From an uncultured Gammaproteobacteria bacterium (GTDB taxonomy: Bacteria; Pseudomonadota; Gammaproteobacteria; Pseudomonadales; Litorivicinaceae), in the NCBI GenBank assembly GCA_913057215.1, contig CAJXNQ010000001.1, positions 1 to 64,000 on the forward strand: a DNA stretch of 64,000 nt, given 5' to 3'. The position numbers and the translations under genes were made by a program. The notes under the pieces are model-generated. The model saw only the letters and a program-made list of their open reading frames with translations. It had not been told where the DNA came from and did not search any database. Shown here one piece after another: positions 54,877 through 64,000 of the stretch; position 1 is the stretch's first letter, and the number at the start of each line of letters is the position of its first letter.

Positions 54877-55753
54877 GCGATTACAAAAGGTATTGGCTCG
54901 CGCTGGACTGGGTTCACGTCGCGCCTTGGAAGACGCAATTACAGCCGGTCGCATTGCAGTCAACGGCGAGACAGCAACGCTGGGTCAAAAAGTAACAGCA
55001 ACAGATCAGGTGAAATTTGACGGCCGGCTATTGGATGCGTCTGAACTCTTTTCGCAATCACGCCTTGTGCTGGCATATCACAAGCCAGAGGGTGAAGTGT
55101 CAACGCGCTCAGATCCTGAAGGCCGCCCCACCATTTTTGATCGGCTTCCTAAACTTGCATCCGGTCGTTGGATCGCAGTGGGACGACTGGATATCAATAC
55201 ATCCGGTTTAATGCTTTTGACCACGGATGGCGAGTTGGCGAATCGCTTGATGCACCCTTCCAATGAAGTGGATCGTGAATACCTGGTCCGCGTGCATGGA
55301 GATGTGCAAGAGAGTCATTTGAAGACCTTGGTTGAAGGTGTGATCCTGGACGATGGATCGGCGCGGTTTACCGATATCGTGGTGCATCCGGAAGATGATC
55401 CTGAACGCTCGAACCGTTGGTTTTATGTGGCCCTGATGGAAGGTCGAAATCGCGAAGTGCGGCGGCTCTGGGAGAGTTTGGGTTTCCAGGTGAATCGGCT
55501 GAAGCGGGTTCGCTATGGGTGTATTTTCTTACCTTCTTTTCTGAAACAAGGACAGTTTGTCGAGCTTGGTCAGAAAGAGGTGGATGATCTAGCCAAGCTT
55601 GTGGATTTGCCGAGTGTTCCAGTTCCAAAAATGACTCCTCAGCAATTGAAGGATGTGCGACGGCGCTTATCCAAAAAAGGAAGCGGTCGGATCACCGAGT
55701 CGAGCCAGACGCGGGCCAAGTCCCCAAAGCCGCCATCACGTCGCGCGCGTTGA
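54869..55753 (+). CDS. rluB: 23S rRNA pseudouridine synthase RluB-type
   Basis: S4 RLQKVLARAGLGSRRALEDAI; WIAVGRLDINTSGLMLLTTDGELANRLMHPS. Confidence 0.94.
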   Translation: MSERLQKVLARAGLGSRRALEDAITAGRIAVNGETATLGQKVTATDQVKFDGRLLDASELFSQSRLVLAYHKPEGEVSTRSDPEGRPTIFDRLPKLASGRWIAVGRLDINTSGLMLLTTDGELANRLMHPSNEVDREYLVRVHGDVQESHLKTLVEGVILDDGSARFTDIVVHPEDDPERSNRWFYVALMEGRNREVRRLWESLGFQVNRLKRVRYGCIFLPSFLKQGQFVELGQKEVDDLAKLVDLPSVPVPKMTPQQLKDVRRRLSKKGSGRITESSQTRAKSPKPPSRRAR

Positions 55754-56498
55754 TCCGTTGACCATGAAAGCTGTCGGCCTGCGGTGTGAGCCCGAAGCTG
55801 AAGACCTCGGCGACCTGATCCGGGCTGGGTAAAGTGTTTGGATTCTCTGCCGGTTTGGCTTGCGCACGCATTTGGGTGCGCGTGCCACCAGGGTTGATCG
55901 TGACAACTCGGGTGGTCTCTGTATTCTCAAGTTCTTTTGCGAGGATGCCAGCGAACATCTCAAGTCCTGCTTTAGACACCGCATATGCTCCCCAGTAGGC
56001 CTCAACACGATAACCCACGCTCGAGGTGGCAAATACCACGCGTCCGCTTTCTGCGCGGTTTAGCAAAGGTAGTAAGGCCTGTGTTAAATGAAAGACAGCC
56101 GTGAGATTGATTTGCAGCGTGTCTTCCCATTGACTTGGTCGATGCGTTTGGATCGGCTCGCGTCCACCCAAAATGCCGGCCATGTGCACCAACCCATCGA
56201 GGCGATCGAAGGTGTCACTGAGATAATCGGCCAACTCCTGTGCTCCAGCAGATGTCAGACCTTTAAAATCAACAGGAACGATCAGCGGGGTTTGACCACC
56301 GGCCTCGACAATCTCATCGTAGACTTGGTTGAGCCTGTCCTCATGGCTTGCGATTAAAATGATAGTGGCGCCTCGAGCGGCCAATAGTAGGGCCAGCGCG
56401 CGGCCGATTCCTTGACTTGCACCCGTGACAGCAATGATTTGGTCGTCGAATCGGGGCGCTTGGCTCAGTGTTTCAACGATCTGTTTCAGGCTATCCAT
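55692..56498 (-). CDS. SDR-family oxidoreductase YciK-like
   Basis: IIAVTGASQGIGRALALLLAARGA; FATSSVGYRVEAYWGAYAVSKAGLEMF. Confidence 0.88.
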   Translation of the reverse strand: MDSLKQIVETLSQAPRFDDQIIAVTGASQGIGRALALLLAARGATIILIASHEDRLNQVYDEIVEAGGQTPLIVPVDFKGLTSAGAQELADYLSDTFDRLDGLVHMAGILGGREPIQTHRPSQWEDTLQINLTAVFHLTQALLPLLNRAESGRVVFATSSVGYRVEAYWGAYAVSKAGLEMFAGILAKELENTETTRVVTINPGGTRTQMRAQAKPAENPNTLPSPDQVAEVFSFGLTPQADSFHGQRINARDVMAALGTWPASGSTR

Positions 56499-57201
56499 GA
56501 GCTGTTTTTCTCGCGGCAAGTTGATAATTGATTTGCAAATCGCGTGTGCTTCGCTTGAATTGTTGATACAGCGGTTGGAACACCACACCCTCGATCGCCA
56601 CAACATCAAGTCCACAAGGCCGTATCATGGCTGCAATTTCAGAGGGCTTCAGGAAGCGTTGATAGTCATGGGTGCCCTTGGGAACCCAGTTCAGAAGATA
56701 TTCAGCGGCGACTACTGCTCCCAAATAAGCAATGGGAGTGCGGTTGATGGTCGAGAGGATTAAATGGCCACCGGGACGGACAAGGCGCGCAATTGACTGA
56801 AGCGTCGAGGCCGGATCTGGGACGTGCTCGATCATCTCAAAGCAAGTCACCACGTCAAAACGGCCGGCACTCGTCTCCGCCAAGGCATCAGCCGTTGTCT
56901 GCTGATAGTCGATCACGACCTGGGATTCGGCGGCGTGCAATTGAGCAACGCGCAACATCTCGGGTGATGCATCGATGGCAGTGACCCGAGCGCCTCGTTT
57001 GGCGAGTGCCTCCGCCGCCAGACCACCCCCGCATCCCACGTCGAGAACCTCCGCATCACGCAGTGGCTCGAAAGATTCGGTGAAGTCGATGCGCAATGGA
57101 TTCATCTGGTGGAGTGCGCGCATGGGTCCTTCGAGATCCCAGTAGGATCGAGCAATGCCATTGAACTTGGTGACTTCTTTTGGATCAGCATCTGCGTGCA
57201 T
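56491..57201 (-). CDS. ubiG: ubiquinone biosynthesis O-methyltransferase UbiG
   Basis: PKEVTKFNGIARSYWDLEGPMRALHQMNPLRIDF; VLDVGCGGGLAAEALAKRGA. Confidence 0.94.
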   Translation of the reverse strand: MHADADPKEVTKFNGIARSYWDLEGPMRALHQMNPLRIDFTESFEPLRDAEVLDVGCGGGLAAEALAKRGARVTAIDASPEMLRVAQLHAAESQVVIDYQQTTADALAETSAGRFDVVTCFEMIEHVPDPASTLQSIARLVRPGGHLILSTINRTPIAYLGAVVAAEYLLNWVPKGTHDYQRFLKPSEIAAMIRPCGLDVVAIEGVVFQPLYQQFKRSTRDLQINYQLAARKTAHG

Positions 57202-57336
57202 GGGCTGCGTGCCTATTTGAGACCAGTGTTGGTGCATCATACAAGGGATTGATAGCGAGTCACAGAAGCGGTCCTTTGTGTTGTGTTCCATGCTATCATT
57301 GGCGGTTTAGAACACTGCTAGGAAATACCCTCGTCC

Positions 57337-59943
57337 ATGTCTGATGCGGCACGCGAAATACTCCCGATTAACATCGAAGATGAATTAAAAACCAGCTACC
57401 TCGATTACGCGATGAGCGTCATCGTCGGTCGGGCATTGCCAGATGTTCGAGACGGACTGAAGCCAGTACACCGGCGTGTGTTGTTTGCACAAAGTGAGCT
57501 GAACAACAACTGGAATTCCGCCTATAAAAAGTCTGCGCGCGTCGTCGGTGATGTGATCGGTAAATATCACCCGCATGGGGATTCTGCGGTCTATGACACC
57601 ATTGTTCGACTGGCACAGCCCTTTTCAATGCGCTACCCCTTGATTGATGGTCAAGGCAATTTTGGCTCGGTCGATGGCGATCGCGCAGCTGCAATGCGCT
57701 ACACCGAGATCCGCATGGAGCGGATTGCACATGAACTTCTGGCGGATCTTGAAAAAGAGACGGTGGACTATGTGCCGAACTACGACGGGACCGAGAAAAT
57801 CCCGGATGTCTTACCGACAAAAATTCCGAACCTGCTGGTCAACGGGTCGGCTGGAATCGCGGTGGGGATGGCGACAAATATACCGCCGCACAATCTGACC
57901 GAAGTCATCAATGGATGTTTGGCCTTTTTGGATAAGCCATCGATCACCGTTGAAGAGCTGATGGAGCATATTCCAGCGCCAGATTTTCCAACCGGCGGGT
58001 TGATCAACGGTCTCGAGGGCGTGCGAGAAGCGTATGCCACAGGTCGTGGCCGCGTCATCATGCGATCTCGCTATCATATCGAAGGCGATGACAAGGCATC
58101 CATTGTATTCACTGAGATCCCGTACCAAGTCAACAAAGCCAAGGTGATTGAGAAGATCGCGGAGCTTGTGAAAGAGAAAAAGCTCGAGGGCATTACTGAA
58201 CTCCGTGATGAATCCGACAAAGAAGGGATGCGCATCGTTGTTGAACTCAGGCGCGGCGAAACCCCTGAAGTCGTAGTGAATAATCTATTTACGCAGACGC
58301 AGTTGCAATGCAGTTTTGGGATCAATGTGGTGGCCCTTGTTGATGGTCAGCCGAGGACATTGAATCTCCAAGAACTGCTGTCGTGTTTTATCCGGCATCG
58401 TCGCGAAGTTGTCACTCGACGCACCATTTTTGAGCTCCGAAAGGCCCGCGAGCGTGGGCACATTTTGGAGGGGCAGGCTGTTGCATTGGCCAACATTGAC
58501 CCGGTGATTGAGTTAATCAAGGGATCTGAGAATGCGCAGGTTGCCAAAGAGCGACTGATCGCGACTTCGTGGGCGCCAGGGTCGGTGACAGAGATGCTTG
58601 ATCGAGCAGGCACTGGTGGGATTCGGCCGGATGATTTACCGGAGGGCTATGGGCTAATCGACGGGCGCTATCACCTGAGTCCGGCACAGGCGCAGGCCAT
58701 TCTCGATCTGCGCTTGCATCGATTGACCGGACTCGAGATTGAAAAGCTGTTGGCAGAGTACGGCACCATCCTTGACGACATCGCTGAAAAAGAAGCCATT
58801 CTGGCTAATCCCGAGAGACTGACTCAAGTCATCCGCGAAGAACTGGAGGCCGTGAAGACTCAATTCGGCGATGCGCGGCGGGCTGAAATCATGGAGCGCC
58901 ATGTGTCCTTGTCGACAGAGGATTTGATTCCTCGCGAAGACATGGTGGTGACGTTTTCAAAGACGGGATATGCCAAATCACAACCCATTGCGTCCTATCA
59001 GTCGCAGCGTCGCGGTGGTCGCGGGAAGAGTGCGACCAACTTAAAGGACGAAGATGTGGTCGATCTCTTGTTGGTCGCCAACTCGCACGACACCTTGTTG
59101 CTATTCACAGACACCGGTCGGTTGCATTGGTTAAAGGTCTATGAAATCCCCCAAGCTGGACGCAATGCGCGCGGTAAGCCCATTGTCAATATGATTGATG
59201 CGTTGGAAGACGGCGGGCGTGTCACCGCTGTCTTGGCGCTCGGCGAAGATGATCGCGGTGAAGGGCGGTTTGTATTCATGGCAACGGCGATGGGGACTGT
59301 GAAAAAGGTGCCGCTGGAGCGCTTTGCCCGACCGAGAGCCGCCGGTATCCGGGCGATTGAATTCAATGAAGCAGACACCTTGATCGGTGCATCGATCACC
59401 GACGGGACACGCGATATCGTATTGGTCAATTCAAACGGCAAGGTCACGCGGTTTGATGAGGCCGAAGTCCGGCCGATGGGGCGTGAGGCGCGTGGTGTCC
59501 GCGGTATCCGCTTAAAAGCATTTGATGAACGTGTAGTGGCGATGATCGTGGCCGATGATGAAGCGACCTTGCTGCTCGCCTGCGCGAAAGGATATGGGAA
59601 ACGGACCTTGATCAGCGAGTTCCCGTGTAAAGGTCGCGGGGCAATGGGTGTGATCGGGATCCAAACATCTGAACGCAATGGTGCGGTCGTCGGTGCAGCC
59701 CAAGTCATCGATGGCGATGATCTATTACTGATCACAGATAACGGCACCATGGTTCGTACACCCTGCGAAGATATTTCGATTTTGGGTCGCAATACACAGG
59801 GTGTCACATTGATTCGTCTATCCAGCGGGGAATCCTTGGTGCGTGTTGATGCGGTCTCGGAACCGGATTCCGATACAGCGGTGGTGACAGACGAGGGCGA
59901 TGTTGTTGTGCCAGAAGAGCCTGATGATGCCTCGGCCGATTAA
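57337..59943 (+). CDS. gyrA: DNA gyrase subunit A
   Basis: [70 protein letters not shown]. Confidence 0.98.
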   Translation: MSDAAREILPINIEDELKTSYLDYAMSVIVGRALPDVRDGLKPVHRRVLFAQSELNNNWNSAYKKSARVVGDVIGKYHPHGDSAVYDTIVRLAQPFSMRYPLIDGQGNFGSVDGDRAAAMRYTEIRMERIAHELLADLEKETVDYVPNYDGTEKIPDVLPTKIPNLLVNGSAGIAVGMATNIPPHNLTEVINGCLAFLDKPSITVEELMEHIPAPDFPTGGLINGLEGVREAYATGRGRVIMRSRYHIEGDDKASIVFTEIPYQVNKAKVIEKIAELVKEKKLEGITELRDESDKEGMRIVVELRRGETPEVVVNNLFTQTQLQCSFGINVVALVDGQPRTLNLQELLSCFIRHRREVVTRRTIFELRKARERGHILEGQAVALANIDPVIELIKGSENAQVAKERLIATSWAPGSVTEMLDRAGTGGIRPDDLPEGYGLIDGRYHLSPAQAQAILDLRLHRLTGLEIEKLLAEYGTILDDIAEKEAILANPERLTQVIREELEAVKTQFGDARRAEIMERHVSLSTEDLIPREDMVVTFSKTGYAKSQPIASYQSQRRGGRGKSATNLKDEDVVDLLLVANSHDTLLLFTDTGRLHWLKVYEIPQAGRNARGKPIVNMIDALEDGGRVTAVLALGEDDRGEGRFVFMATAMGTVKKVPLERFARPRAAGIRAIEFNEADTLIGASITDGTRDIVLVNSNGKVTRFDEAEVRPMGREARGVRGIRLKAFDERVVAMIVADDEATLLLACAKGYGKRTLISEFPCKGRGAMGVIGIQTSERNGAVVGAAQVIDGDDLLLITDNGTMVRTPCEDISILGRNTQGVTLIRLSSGESLVRVDAVSEPDSDTAVVTDEGDVVVPEEPDDASAD

Positions 59944-61009
59944 TTTCTGTTCGGGGCCAGCGGCACTGCCGGTGCCTGTGTTGGAGCGAATGCAGACTGA
60001 ACTGGCTGATTTTGCCGGTTCGGGTATTTCGGTCATGGAGCATTCGCATCGCGATGCGCGGATCGTCAGTCTCTTTGAGGAGACCGAGTCGTTATTAAAA
60101 TCCCTGCTTGGGATTGGGTCTGAGTATCGGGCGCTGTTTTTGCCAGGCGGTGCCACACTTCAGTTTGCACAGCTGCCGATGAACCTCCTGAGAGCCGGTG
60201 CGTGTGGTGCATATCTCACCACGGGTGCCTGGTCTGAAAAAGCCATCAAAGAGTGTCAACGCTATGGGGACGCTGTCGAAGTTGCGTCTTCGAAGGCATC
60301 GAGTTACACCGAAATTCCACCACGATCGGATTGGCGCATTCCGGACTCGGCCTGCTACTTTCACCTGTGCACTAACGAAACCATTCACGGGGTGGAATGG
60401 TTTGGATCACTCGCGGATATTGAGATTCCTGTCGTAGCCGACATGTCATCGCATTTGTTATCTCGTCAGATGCCAATGCAAGAATTTTCGCTGGTGTATG
60501 CCGGTGCTCAGAAGAACTTGGGTACTGCCGGTGTGACCATTGTGCTCATTCGCGATGATCTCGCCATTGAGCCGCAAGCGTCGACACCATCGCTTTTGAA
60601 TTACACCAATCAAATGGCCAATGACTCGATGGTCAATACGCCGCCGGTGTTCCCTGTTTGGGTGTTGAAGTTAGTCCTTGAATGGGTGCGTGACTCTGGC
60701 GGCGTGTCGGCAATGGAGTCCAGAAATCAGCGGAAAGCAGAGATGCTGTATGCTGCCATTGATCAGAGTTCGCTCTACCAAAACCCGGTGGCTACATCGG
60801 CGCGCAGTTGGATGAACGTGCCCTTTGTGCTGCATGATGCCAACCGCGATGCAGCATTTGTATCTCAGGCGGAAGCGCATGGCTTGCTAAACTTAAAAGG
60901 GCATCGAAGCGTCGGCGGCATGCGTGCCTCGATATACAATGCGATCAGCGAAGATGATGTGCAGATATTGATTGATTTTATGCGTGAATTTGAGAGGACC
61001 TCGGCGTGA
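59927..61009 (+). CDS. serC: phosphoserine aminotransferase
   Basis: [51 protein letters not shown]. Confidence 0.96.
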   Translation: MPRPINFCSGPAALPVPVLERMQTELADFAGSGISVMEHSHRDARIVSLFEETESLLKSLLGIGSEYRALFLPGGATLQFAQLPMNLLRAGACGAYLTTGAWSEKAIKECQRYGDAVEVASSKASSYTEIPPRSDWRIPDSACYFHLCTNETIHGVEWFGSLADIEIPVVADMSSHLLSRQMPMQEFSLVYAGAQKNLGTAGVTIVLIRDDLAIEPQASTPSLLNYTNQMANDSMVNTPPVFPVWVLKLVLEWVRDSGGVSAMESRNQRKAEMLYAAIDQSSLYQNPVATSARSWMNVPFVLHDANRDAAFVSQAEAHGLLNLKGHRSVGGMRASIYNAISEDDVQILIDFMREFERTSA

Positions 61010-62115
61010 GTACGCATCCCGAACTCGCCAAGATTCGAGACGAGATTGATGCCATCGATCAAGAGATCCAGCGTCTGATTAATGCGCGTGCTGAGTGTGC
61101 ACAACGCGTCGCCTTGGTGAAACAAGCTGAGATGGCTGATAGCGGTGAAGCGCCCATTTACTATCGCCCCGAACGTGAATCTCAGATTCTTTCGAGTGTG
61201 ATTGCGCGAAATCAGGGGCCTTTGCCGGGTGCTGAAGTGGCGCGCATTTTCCGCGAAATCATGTCCGGTTGCTTGGCACTTGAGCGGCCGCTCGCTGTCG
61301 GGTTTCTTGGGCCGATGGGAACCTTCACTGAATCGGCCGCGCTCAAACATTTTGGTCATGCTGTGGATACGCGTCCGTTGACGACCATCGCCGATGTGTT
61401 TCGTGATGTTGATGCGGGAACCTTGGATTATGGGGTTGTGCCAATCGAGAACTCCACAGAAGGAATGGTCACGCATACGCTTGAGTGTTTTCTCGACTCG
61501 TCCTTGGTGATTTGCGGCGAGGTTGAAATGCGTATTCATCAGGCGTTGATGGTGAAGCCAGGTACTGACATTAGCCAGATCCAATCGGTCTACTCGCATC
61601 AACAAAGCCTGGCGCAATGCAGGCAATGGTTGGATGCCAATCTCCCCGACGCACATCGATACAGTGTGTCCTCAAATGCTGAGGCGGCGCGCACTGTGGC
61701 GACTTCATCGAGCGAAGCGGGGTTGGCGGCAGTGGCTGGAGAGCGCGCTGCAGAAACCTATGATCTGGAGGTTTTAGCACCGTCGATCGAAGACCGGCCC
61801 GACAACACCACCCGCTTTCTAGTCATTGGACGGCAACGCACTGAGCCGTCTGGGAATGACAAGACCTCGTTGATTGTCTCTGTGAAAAATGAGCCAGGTG
61901 CACTGTATCGATTGCTTGAGCCCTTTGAGGCCCACGGCATCGATATGACGCGGATGGAGTCTCGCCCCTCCCACTCGGGAGTTTGGTCGTATCGATTTTT
62001 TATTGATTTTGTCGGTCATGCCAAAGATCCGGCGGTGGCGACCTTTCTCGATGCGGTCCGTACACGATCTGCGGAACTCAAAATTCTAGGATCCTACCCA
62101 CGGGCTGTGCTGTGA
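61006..62115 (+). CDS. pheA: bifunctional chorismate mutase/prephenate dehydratase
   Basis: IRDEIDAIDQEIQRLINARAECAQRVALVK; FLGPMGTFTESAALKHFG; ESRPSHSGVWSYRFFIDFVGH. Confidence 0.96.
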   Translation: MSTHPELAKIRDEIDAIDQEIQRLINARAECAQRVALVKQAEMADSGEAPIYYRPERESQILSSVIARNQGPLPGAEVARIFREIMSGCLALERPLAVGFLGPMGTFTESAALKHFGHAVDTRPLTTIADVFRDVDAGTLDYGVVPIENSTEGMVTHTLECFLDSSLVICGEVEMRIHQALMVKPGTDISQIQSVYSHQQSLAQCRQWLDANLPDAHRYSVSSNAEAARTVATSSSEAGLAAVAGERAAETYDLEVLAPSIEDRPDNTTRFLVIGRQRTEPSGNDKTSLIVSVKNEPGALYRLLEPFEAHGIDMTRMESRPSHSGVWSYRFFIDFVGHAKDPAVATFLDAVRTRSAELKILGSYPRAVL

Positions 62116-64000
62116 AGCGTGTCGCCGTCATCGGACTCGGCCTGATTGGCGCAAGTCTATGCGCTGCACTTAAAAAAACGGGAGCCGATGTGTGGCTTCA
62201 GGGATACGCTCGGACTGAATCGACGCGTGAGCAAGCGCTTGGCCTTGGGTTAATTGATGCAGCGTGTCACTCCGTTGATGAGGTCATGCAGGCGGCCGAT
62301 ATTGTGCTGATTGCCGTGCCCATGGGGCAGTTTCGGTCTGTCTTTGAGTCGGTCTACAAGGCACGCACAGGTTCGACTGTGGTCACTGATGCAGGATCCA
62401 CCAAACACAGTGTTGTGAAGGATGTGTTGTCAGTCGTTGGATCGATGCCTGAGTGGTTTGTTCCAGGCCATCCGATTGCAGGCAGTGAACTCTCAGGTGT
62501 CGAGGCGCACGACGCAACATTGTTTATTGGACACCAGATTATCCTGACGCCAGTTGAAACAACCTCAGTCACGGCGATCGAGTCGGTCGAGGCACTCTGG
62601 CAGGACGTCGGCGGGACGGTGTCTCGCATGGATGTTAAACGCCACGATGAAGTGCTGGCGTTGACCAGTCATTTACCGCATGTGCTGGCCTTTAATTTGG
62701 TGCATGCACTGTCAGATGATGACGAGCATCTGGAGATATTTCGATATGCCGCGGGCGGATTTCGTGATTTCACACGGATCGCCGCATCAGATCCTGTCAT
62801 GTGGCGTGACATCAGTCTTGCCAATCAAGCAGCTCTTCTCGCCGGTCTTGATCGGTACACCGAGCGATTGCGCGCCATGCGTGATGCGATTGCAGCCGGT
62901 GACGGCGATTGGTTGCGCTCAAGTTTTGAGCGGGCACGCGATGCACGCCGTCATTTTTCTTCGCTTTCAGATCAAGGAGTCCAGTCGGTGGCCGACACAC
63001 ATCCATCAATTTTTGAAATCACGGCACCGACCTCTGGGCTCAGCGGAAGAATTCGCGTGCCGGGCGATAAGTCAATTTCGCACCGCGCCATTATGCTTGG
63101 ATCGCTTGCCGATGGTGTCACGACGGTTGACGGATTTTTAGAAGGTGAAGATGCGATTGCAACTGTACAGGCCTTTCGAGAAATGGGGGTTGCCATTGAC
63201 GGACCAAACGAGGGTCGCGTTGTCATCCAGGGCGTTGGCCGTGATGGATTGAAAGCCCCAGTCGGTCCGCTCTACATGGGGAATTCAGGCACCTCAATGC
63301 GCCTACTGTCTGGCATCCTCGCCGGTCAGCGCTTTGACACCGAACTTACAGGCGACTCTTCGTTATCCAAGCGTCCCATGCGCCGTGTTGCGGATCCGCT
63401 CGCATTATTAGGGGCGCAGATACAGACCGCAGCTGATGGGACTCCACCAATCCGGATCCGGGGTGGACACACCCTGGTGGGATGCCACACAGATCTCACG
63501 GTGGCAAGTGCGCAAGTGAAGTCCGCGTTGTTGCTGGCTGGGATGTATGCCGAGGGCGAAACCAGTGTCACCGAACCTGCACCCACACGGGATCACACGG
63601 AGCGAATGCTGGCTGGGTTTGGCTATCCGGTCGCCCGCGAGGGAGCGACCGCGCGTTTGCAAGGCGGGGGTCGTCTGACTGGGTGCCACATTGATGTTCC
63701 CTCTGATATTTCCTCGGCTGCCTTTTTTCTTGTGGCTGCATCCATTGTGCCGGGTTCGGACGTTTGGATTGAACATGTGGGTATGAATCCAACGCGGATT
63801 GGAGTGATTGAAATCCTAAACCGGATGGGTGCACGGATTGAAATCCATAATGCGCGTGAGGTCGGCGGTGAACCTGTGGCTGATTTGCGTGTTCAGGCGG
63901 CGCCGCTTCAAGGGATTGATGTGCCTGAGGCGCTCGTCCCATTAGCCATTGATGAGTTTCCAGTGTTATTCGTTGCAGCCTCTTTGGCGGCCGGAGAGAC
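62112..64000 (+). CDS. bifunctional prephenate dehydrogenase/3-phosphoshikimate 1-carboxyvinyltransferase (TyrA-AroA fusion), 3' end beyond window
   Basis: GTG 62112 VKRVAVIGLGLIGASLCAALKK...; same frame continues QSVADTHPSIFEITAPTSGLSGRIRVPGDKSISHRAIMLGSLADG (AroA); hand-translated across the junction. Confidence 0.9.
   Translation, partial: MKRVAVIGLGLIGASLCAALKKTGADVWLQGYARTESTREQALGLGLIDAACHSVDEVMQAADIVLIAVPMGQFRSVFESVYKARTGSTVVTDAGSTKHSVVKDVLSVVGSMPEWFVPGHPIAGSELSGVEAHDATLFIGHQIILTPVETTSVTAIESVEALWQDVGGTVSRMDVKRHDEVLALTSHLPHVLAFNLVHALSDDDEHLEIFRYAAGGFRDFTRIAASDPVMWRDISLANQAALLAGLDRYTERLRAMRDAIAAGDGDWLRSSFERARDARRHFSSLSDQGVQSVADTHPSIFEITAPTSGLSGRIRVPGDKSISHRAIMLGSLADGVTTVDGFLEGEDAIATVQAFREMGVAIDGPNEGRVVIQGVGRDGLKAPVGPLYMGNSGTSMRLLSGILAGQRFDTELTGDSSLSKRPMRRVADPLALLGAQIQTAADGTPPIRIRGGHTLVGCHTDLTVASAQVKSALLLAGMYAEGETSVTEPAPTRDHTERMLAGFGYPVAREGATARLQGGGRLTGCHIDVPSDISSAAFFLVAASIVPGSDVWIEHVGMNPTRIGVIEILNRMGARIEIHNAREVGGEPVADLRVQAAPLQGIDVPEALVPLAIDEFPVLFVAASLAAGE

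Noticed and set aside
59139-59807. 222-aa antisense ORF opposite gyrA
   Set aside because: Shadow ORF of gyrA; Ser/Thr/Arg/Pro-rich translation with no motif

Overview
The window is a densely coded bacterial chromosome segment. The gene neighbourhoods (smc-zipA-ligA, trpS-scpAB-rluB, gyrA-serC-pheA-tyrA/aroA, full ccmABCDEFGHI, pntAB) look gammaproteobacterial, probably a marine Oceanospirillales/Pseudomonadales-type organism; this taxonomy is inference only. Main blocks are: a BMP/nucleoside-type ABC transporter (5' gene cut by the window edge); an orphan ThiX/ThiZ-like permease+ATPase; fabI with a MaoC-Pta fusion; MFS + lrgAB; a small accessory patch between tRNA-Ser(GCT) and pntAB (DUF4143-type ATPase, hipBA); a Calvin-Benson-Bassham operon (cbbR divergent from fbp-prk-tkt-fba-rpe-gph-cbbY) with no RuBisCO, PGK or GAPDH gene in the window; an SOS-boxed stand-alone LexA/UmuD-type peptidase divergent from an RNase J; hemN; a run of small unknown genes; the ccm operon; and housekeeping genes. 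Three tRNAs were found. No CRISPR array, rRNA, transposase or integrase was seen. The best leads are the CBB operon lacking RuBisCO, three CCCGA(A/G)(C/A)GGG decamers spaced exactly 50 bp upstream of hipB, the HTH-less SOS peptidase, and two small ORFs absent from the ORF track, one with a strong promoter containing a perfect dyad.
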